8,474 nucleotides of DNA from Flammeovirgaceae bacterium UBA4659 (GTDB lineage Bacteria > Bacteroidota > Bacteroidia > Cytophagales > Cyclobacteriaceae). Below are positions 6,313-8,474 of the stretch, one piece after another. The notes under the pieces are model-generated. The model did no database searches, was not told the origin of the DNA, and worked only from the letters and a program-made list of their open reading frames with translations. The first letter of the stretch is position 1; each line of letters starts with the position of its first letter. Location: contig DHLV01000226.1 of assembly GCA_002405445.1 (NCBI GenBank), forward strand, positions 811 to 9,284, given 5' to 3'. Both the position numbers and the translations under genes were made by a program.

Positions 6313-7650
6313 ATGAGAATCATATTGTTGATGGTTGGAATACTGTTTTCTGTGCAAGCTTTTGCGCAAAGCGGCAAAAAACAGCAGGTGGTGGTGATGG
6401 AGATCAAGGATCAGATCGACCCGCGTATGTATCGGTATGTGAAATTGGCTTTTGAGTATGCAGAGAACAAAAAGGCCGATTATATCATCATTGATATGGA
6501 CACTTATGGCGGTGTGCTCACCGATGCGAAGGAAATTGTTGACATTGTGATGGATGCTAAAAAGCCTGTTTGGGTGTTTATTAACTCAGATGCAGCCTCT
6601 GCGGGTGCGTTGATCTCCATTGCCTGCGATAGCATCTATATGTCACCCGGGGCAAGCATTGGTGCCGCCACCGTAGTGGAAGGTGATGGTAAACAAACGC
6701 CCGACAAATACCAGTCTTACATGCGGTCAATCATGCGCTCTACGGCCGAAGAAAATCATCGCGACCCACGTATAGCGGAGGGCATGGTAGATGAGCGCAT
6801 CGTTATTGACAGTGTAAAGCAAGCGGGTAAAGTGATAACGTTTACAACATCTGAGGCATTGGCCAACGGTTACTGCGAGGCCAAAGTAGAGTCTATTGAG
6901 GAAATTCTGAAAAGAAACAAAGTTGAAGACTACGAGCTGCACTACTTCAAACTGAACACAACAGAAAAAATCATTGCATTCTTCCTCAACCCCTTCATCA
7001 GCGGGATTTTGATATTAGTGATCTTAGGAGGTATCTATTTTGAGTTGCAAACACCGGGTGTAGGCTTCCCTTTGTTTGCTGCCATTACCGCATTGGTTTT
7101 ATATCTGGTGCCCTATTACTTAAACGGTTTGGCAGACTACTGGGAGATCATTGCACTGTTTGTCGGCCTGCTGTTGATAGCCGCTGAGGTGTTTATCATT
7201 CCCGGTTTTGGCATCGCTGGGGTGGCAGGTATCGGCCTCACATTGCTGTCGCTGGTGCTCATCATGCTCAATAACGACTTCTTTAATTTTGATTTTGTGC
7301 CACTGGGCGACATTGTGCAAGCGAGTTTTGTGGCGGTAGCAGGCTTGGCAGGTGGTTTTCTGTTGCTGATTTTTGCCGGGCCAAAGCTGCTTGACTCCAA
7401 GGCCTTTCAACGAATTGCCCTGAATGATGCGCAGAACAGTGCCGAGGGTTATACCGTAAATGCCAATGCAGAGTCGATGCTCAACAAGAAAGGCGTTGCA
7501 CACACCGTATTGCGCCCAAGCGGAAAAATATTGCTGGATGGCGAGGTGCTGGATGCGTTTACACGGGGTGAGTTTATTGAAAAAGGTGAGGCAGTAGAAG
7601 TAATTGGCACCGAAGGGGTAACGTTGAGGGTGAGAAAAATCACTGAATAA
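6313..7650 (+). CDS. nfeD: NfeD family membrane serine protease (long form with ClpP-like domain)
   Basis: This 445-residue protein is the long NfeD form. A signal peptide (about 1-19, ending FAQ) precedes a ClpP/crotonase-fold domain at about 24-205. That domain shows IIDMDTYGG (60-67), the nucleophile Ser96 in DAASAGAL (93-100) and SPGASIGA (111-118). Lys132 in PDKYQ aligns with the catalytic lysine known from the archaeal 1510-N protease, giving a probable Ser96-Lys132 dyad. Four or five membrane helices follow (about 229-247, 251-271, 278-297, 300-320 and 334-357). Residues about 390-443 form the soluble OB-fold NfeD domain (VLRPSGKILLDGE). In other bacteria the family works with stomatin/SPFH proteins in membrane quality control and cleaves stomatin C-termini; no SPFH gene follows here before the next gene, kdsB. 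The ATG at 6313 fits the signal peptide. Confidence 0.92.
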   Translation: MRIILLMVGILFSVQAFAQSGKKQQVVVMEIKDQIDPRMYRYVKLAFEYAENKKADYIIIDMDTYGGVLTDAKEIVDIVMDAKKPVWVFINSDAASAGALISIACDSIYMSPGASIGAATVVEGDGKQTPDKYQSYMRSIMRSTAEENHRDPRIAEGMVDERIVIDSVKQAGKVITFTTSEALANGYCEAKVESIEEILKRNKVEDYELHYFKLNTTEKIIAFFLNPFISGILILVILGGIYFELQTPGVGFPLFAAITALVLYLVPYYLNGLADYWEIIALFVGLLLIAAEVFIIPGFGIAGVAGIGLTLLSLVLIMLNNDFFNFDFVPLGDIVQASFVAVAGLAGGFLLLIFAGPKLLDSKAFQRIALNDAQNSAEGYTVNANAESMLNKKGVAHTVLRPSGKILLDGEVLDAFTRGEFIEKGEAVEVIGTEGVTLRVRKITE

Positions 7651-7652
7651 AA

Positions 7653-7761
7653 GAAGCCCTCACCCACAGCGATTTTGCAATGTTGCAGGGCTTCAATGCC
7701 CTCTCTCGAGGGAGAGGGCAGTAAAAGTTGGCAAGCAATGACGGATTTTATGGGTGAGGGT
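7653..7761. repeat. Nested palindromic intergenic repeat (REP-like) before kdsB
   Basis: An outer 10-bp perfect inverted repeat, ccctcaccca (7657-7666) and tgggtgaggg (7751-7760), encloses a strong inner hairpin. The inner stem is tgccctctc (7697-7705) with gagagggca (7712-7720) around a 6-base loop. A competing 8-bp pairing joins gaagccct (7653-7660) to agggcttc (7687-7694); it shares bases with the outer stem, so the two cannot form together. The element starts 2 bp after the NfeD stop and ends 29 bp before the kdsB ATG, filling most of the gap. No T tract follows the stems. Words like CCCTCACCC and CCCTCTC...GAGAGGG recall widespread dispersed palindromic repeats in bacteria, from general knowledge rather than a search. 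A transcribed attenuator is the alternative. Confidence 0.75.
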
Positions 7762-7790
7762 ATAAATTTCTGCAAAAAAAAATTGATTAG

Positions 7791-8474
7791 ATGTCGAAAA
7801 AAATATTGGGAGTTATTCCCGCACGTTATGCTTCCAGCCGTTTACCGGGAAAGCCATTGGTTGATTTGGGTGGCCAGTCTATGATTGAGCGTGTGTACAA
7901 ACAGGCGGTGTTGTCAAAAGCGCTGGCAAAAGTGGTGGTGGCCACTGATCACCAACAGATTTTTGAACATGTAAAAAGTTTTGGCGGCCATGTATGCATG
8001 ACTTCAGAAAATCACCCAAGTGGCACTGACCGCTGCTATGAAGCGTTTGCATTGGAGCGTGAATCATTTGACTACATCATCAACATACAAGGCGATGAAC
8101 CGTTTATCGAACCGAGTCAAATTGATTTGTTGGCGGCACAGCTAGATGGACACACCCAGTTGGCCACGTTGATCAAGAAAATTGACACCGAAGACCAACT
8201 CTACAGTATTGGCGAAGTGAAGGTGACCTTCAACAAAAATTTTGAAGCGCTGTACTTCAGCCGCGCGGTGATACCGTATTTGCACAAGGTAGAGCAAAAA
8301 GACTGGCTTACGAGCTACGCGTTTTACAAACACGTAGGCATGTACGCCTATCGGGCAGATGTGTTGAAGTCCATCACGGAATTAAAACTTTCTGCGTTAG
8401 AGCAGGCCGAATCATTGGAGCAACTTCGCTGGATGGAAAACGGCTTCACCGTGAAGGTGGCTGTGACTGATGTA
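7791..8474 (+). CDS. kdsB: 3-deoxy-manno-octulosonate cytidylyltransferase (CMP-KDO synthetase), 3' truncated by the window
   Basis: The first 228 codons are present and in frame to the last base; family members are about 245-255 residues, so roughly 20 are missing. The enzyme couples KDO to CTP, giving CMP-KDO for the inner core of LPS in the cytoplasm. Visible motifs are VIPARYASSRLPGKPL (8-23, nucleotide-binding loop), VATDHQQI (50-57), SENHPSGTDR (72-81), INIQGDEPF (97-105, with Asp102 in the metal/CTP site), ALYFSRAVIP (153-162), YKHVGMYAYR (179-188) and LEQLRWMENG (209-218). All expected motifs are intact. The ATG at 7791 follows a run of nine A (7774-7782) and an A/T-rich leader with no Shine-Dalgarno site, common in Bacteroidota. 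It may be read through from nfeD across the palindromic repeat or have its own promoter, which I cannot identify with confidence. Confidence 0.93.
   Translation, partial: MSKKILGVIPARYASSRLPGKPLVDLGGQSMIERVYKQAVLSKALAKVVVATDHQQIFEHVKSFGGHVCMTSENHPSGTDRCYEAFALERESFDYIINIQGDEPFIEPSQIDLLAAQLDGHTQLATLIKKIDTEDQLYSIGEVKVTFNKNFEALYFSRAVIPYLHKVEQKDWLTSYAFYKHVGMYAYRADVLKSITELKLSALEQAESLEQLRWMENGFTVKVAVTDV

Noticed and set aside
6694..6780. Possible loss of the catalytic lysine in the NfeD protease, since the helix around residues 137-150 has only arginines.
   Set aside because: Aligning from the GASIGA motif to the following helix places Lys132 (PDKYQ), not Arg142, at the position of the known catalytic lysine. 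The dyad therefore looks intact.
7675..7884. A 69-codon plus-strand frame across the palindromic repeat and the start of kdsB.
   Set aside because: Most of it is translated repeat, and the rest overlaps kdsB in another frame. It has no coding signal.

Overview
The window reads as chromosome from a Gram-negative Bacteroidota, most likely a Cytophagales-type bacterium. The evidence is a KDO-activating kdsB gene (so the cell makes LPS), an amidase-MCE gene pair of the sort seen in that phylum, SirB1-like and redoxin proteins with Bacteroidota-style sequences, no clear Shine-Dalgarno sites, A-rich leaders, and one TAnnTTTG-type -7 box. The gene content is core or housekeeping. I see no phage, transposase, CRISPR, toxin-antitoxin, defence island or RNA gene.

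Layout. Bases 1-1130 carry a cell-envelope pair: the 3' end of an N-acetylmuramoyl-L-alanine amidase gene and, 6 bp later, a membrane-anchored MCE/MlaD-type lipid-transport protein. After a short array of 7-bp tandem repeats comes a complete acyl-CoA carboxylase carboxyltransferase subunit most like methylcrotonoyl-CoA carboxylase beta (1172-2797). A 145-bp spacer with an 18-bp inverted repeat leads to a SirB1/transglutaminase-fold protein (2943-3794). Three bases after its stop begins a small three-helix membrane protein whose frame is broken at a run of eight T (3798-4122).

On the minus strand, 5306-4126 holds a 4'-phosphopantetheinyl transferase followed 2 bp later by an exported redoxin-fold protein. 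They are transcribed away from a seven-bladed WD40 protein (5366-6274) across a 59-bp divergent spacer. Next are a full-length NfeD membrane serine protease (6313-7650), a 109-bp nested palindromic element in the following gap, and the first 228 codons of kdsB (7791 to the end of the window).

Functionally the window mixes envelope biology (amidase, MCE protein, NfeD, KdsB) with acyl-CoA and carrier-protein metabolism (carboxyltransferase, phosphopantetheinyl transferase). Apart from the close pairs, nothing shows that the genes form one pathway. The points most worth a second look are the frameshifted small membrane gene at a slippage-prone T run and three different intergenic repeat structures. 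I did not find a convincing new multi-gene system.
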